Assembly (NCBI GenBank): GCA_002937525.1 | Contig: PTKA01000090.1 | Span: 1-6,329 of the forward strand | Source: Alphaproteobacteria bacterium MarineAlpha10_Bin3 | GTDB lineage: Bacteria; Pseudomonadota; Alphaproteobacteria; UBA8366; GCA-2717185 | Reading direction: 5' to 3' | Length of the DNA: 6,329 nucleotides | Shown: piece by piece, positions 5,354 to 6,329 of the stretch | Numbering within the stretch: position 1 is the first letter of the stretch | Layout: every line of letters starts with the position of its first letter | The notes under the pieces: generated by a model | Databases searched by the model: none | What the model was told of the DNA's origin: nothing | What the model saw: the letters and a program-made list of their open reading frames with translations, nothing else | Translations under genes and position numbers: made by a program

Positions 5354-6262
5354 TTACAGTGCTGCGATCGGGTCGCCTTCGAGCGCGGTCGAGGGCGCGC
5401 CGTCGGGGCCGACCGGCACGTCGCCGACCAGGGTGACGCGGTAGAGCTGGCGGTCCTCGTCGCTCTGGAAGATATCGCGCGGCGCAATATGGCAGGTCGA
5501 ACGGTTGTCCCAGAAGGCGATGTCGCCGGCCTGCCAGCGGAAGCGGACGGTGTATTCCGGGCGCACGACATGTTCCCACAACAGTTCTTGAATCTTGCGG
5601 CTCTCGCGCGGCGACATGCCGGCGATGGATTTCAGATAGGACGGGCTGACATACAGCACCCGCTCGCCGGTTTCAGGGTGGATTCGCACGACCGGATGTT
5701 CGCTCGCCATGCGGCGGCTGGCGATCATGTCCTTGTGGTCCTCCCTGGTATCGACCTCTTTGGGCGCGCCGAACCGGTGAATGCCGCGCAACCCATCGAC
5801 GATGCCCCGCATGACCGGCGACAGGCCGGCATAGGCGGCGGCGAGATTGGTCCACAGCGTATCGCCGCCATGGGGCGGGATCGTTACCCCGCGCAGGATC
5901 GACGCCATCGGCGGATTGATCGCCGCCGTGATATCGGCGTGCCAGCCGGTCCACGGCGTAATTTCGATTTCCTCGACGTAATAGGTCGTGTTGCGGTGCT
6001 TGGCGACGGAATAGACCTCCGGATAGCCCTCGACATGGCCATAGACCGCGTGGCCGATGGTCGGTTCGCCGAACCGCCGGGCAAAGGCGACATGTTGCTT
6101 GTGATCGAGGTTCTGGCCGCGAAAGAAAATCACCTTCCATTGCAAGAACGCCGCCCGGATCGCCGCCACCTCATCATCGGACAACGCCGTTGACAGATCG
6201 ACGCCGAAAATTTCCGCGCCGATATGGATCGTCAATGGCCGTATTTCAATCGCCGAAGTCAT
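5354..6262 (-). CDS. TauD/TfdA-family 2-oxoglutarate/Fe(II)-dependent dioxygenase
   Basis: The 302-residue product, starting MTSAIEIRPL, belongs to the TauD/TfdA dioxygenases, which use 2-oxoglutarate and O2 to hydroxylate small substrates such as sulfonates, aryloxyacids, phosphonates or sulfate esters. The metal triad is visible: His108 and Asp110 in GWHADIT, and His258 in WDNRSTCHIAP. Arg271 and Arg275 (RQLYRV) match the spacing of the TauD arginines that hold 2-oxoglutarate and the substrate acid group. Other family signatures are VIFFRGQNLDHKQHVAFARRFGE (about 44-66, shortened here to its core VIFFRGQ) and HGGDTLWTNLAAAY (131-144). His71 and Tyr74 (GHAVYGH) match TauD substrate-side residues, but a Trp stands where TauD has a substrate-side Asn, so taurine is not assured. 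The start is set by AAAGGAAG 6-8 bases upstream; an in-frame ATG near the window edge adds 22 unconserved residues and lacks that support. It is probably cytosolic. Confidence 0.93.
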   Translation of the reverse strand: MTSAIEIRPLTIHIGAEIFGVDLSTALSDDEVAAIRAAFLQWKVIFFRGQNLDHKQHVAFARRFGEPTIGHAVYGHVEGYPEVYSVAKHRNTTYYVEEIEITPWTGWHADITAAINPPMASILRGVTIPPHGGDTLWTNLAAAYAGLSPVMRGIVDGLRGIHRFGAPKEVDTREDHKDMIASRRMASEHPVVRIHPETGERVLYVSPSYLKSIAGMSPRESRKIQELLWEHVVRPEYTVRFRWQAGDIAFWDNRSTCHIAPRDIFQSDEDRQLYRVTLVGDVPVGPDGAPSTALEGDPIAAL

Positions 6263-6329
6263 GGTTGTCTTCCTTTCGGGTATCCGCAATCCAGTCGTCG
6301 AGCGCGTCGTCGTCTTCGCCCGGCACATG
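6246..6329 (-). CDS. Possible C-terminal tail of an upstream gene (partial, uncertain)
   Basis: Reading inward from the right edge on the minus strand, one frame stays open for 27 codons and stops at TGA 6248-6246, 17 bases inside the dioxygenase gene. It encodes an acidic, hydrophilic end (VPGEDDDALDDWIADTRKED, then NHDFGD). Its codons mostly end in G or C, as in the neighbouring genes. The two other frames are also open over this short stretch: one is the N-terminal extension of the dioxygenase, and one ends at an ATGA overlap but uses many CGA/AGA codons. I do not recognise a family. If real, it would be an overlapping upstream member of the same transcript. Confidence 0.3.
   Translation of the reverse strand, partial: HVPGEDDDALDDWIADTRKEDNHDFGD
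6269..6276 (-). promoter_or_regulatory. Ribosome-binding site deciding the dioxygenase start
   Basis: AAAGGAAG on the minus strand, with its AAGGA core 8 bases before ATG 6262-6260, is a good Shine-Dalgarno. It points to MTSAIEIRPL as the true N-terminus, which also matches where TauD-family similarity begins. Confidence 0.65.

Noticed and set aside
5489..6193. Plus-strand reading frame of 234 codons opposite the dioxygenase gene
   Set aside because: It is a shadow of the TauD-like gene with no recognisable motif or ribosome-binding site.
5354..6262. Naming the dioxygenase tauD
   Set aside because: Metal and cosubstrate residues fit the family, but the substrate pocket and neighbours do not support taurine specifically.
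6260..6328. Upstream in-frame ATG extending the dioxygenase by 22 residues
   Set aside because: The extension is basic and Thr-rich, unlike TauD-family N-termini, and the Shine-Dalgarno at 6269-6276 serves the inner ATG at 6262.

Overview
This GC-rich window carries six confidently called genes in two converging groups. The gene content (a Tat-type M48 lipoprotein, a TPR protein with a C-terminal 2-oxoglutarate/Fe(II) oxygenase domain, a CitE-like CoA lyase, an acyl-CoA dehydrogenase and a TauD/TfdA dioxygenase) and the codon use suggest a metabolically versatile alphaproteobacterium, perhaps Rhodospirillales-like. This is inference, because no rRNA or other phylogenetic marker is present. 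I see no tRNA, rRNA, CRISPR, insertion sequence, phage gene or large repeat.

Plus strand, 1-1736: the 3' end of a thermonuclease-family gene, whose visible part is an OB-fold-like tail, is joined by a 1-base stop/start overlap to a complete M48 zinc metalloprotease. The protease has a twin-arginine plus lipobox N-terminus, so both genes point to the cell envelope.

Minus strand, 6262-1717 (read right to left): a TauD/TfdA-type dioxygenase; a 122-base gap holding a credible sigma70-like promoter and inverted repeats; then a tightly packed trio of acyl-CoA dehydrogenase, CitE-like CoA ester lyase and TPR/2OG-Fe(II) oxygenase, with gaps of 5 and 0 bases. A short acidic reading frame running off the right edge may be the tail of one more gene in the same direction. 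The two strands meet tail to tail with a 20-base overlap at 1717-1736, leaving no room for a conventional terminator.

Working model (inference): the dehydrogenase and CoA lyase are two steps of a CoA-thioester catabolic route. The upstream TauD-type dioxygenase may hydroxylate or release a substrate that feeds it. The TPR/2OG protein may have an unrelated modifying or regulatory role and share only the transcript. The hydratase and CoA-activating enzyme that a full route would need are not in the window. No wholly new system is evident. The most useful leads are the two unrelated 2OG-oxygenase types in one locus, the relocated catalytic glutamate of the dehydrogenase, the inverted repeat over the predicted -35 box, and a ribosome-binding site that argues for a GTG start in the TPR gene.
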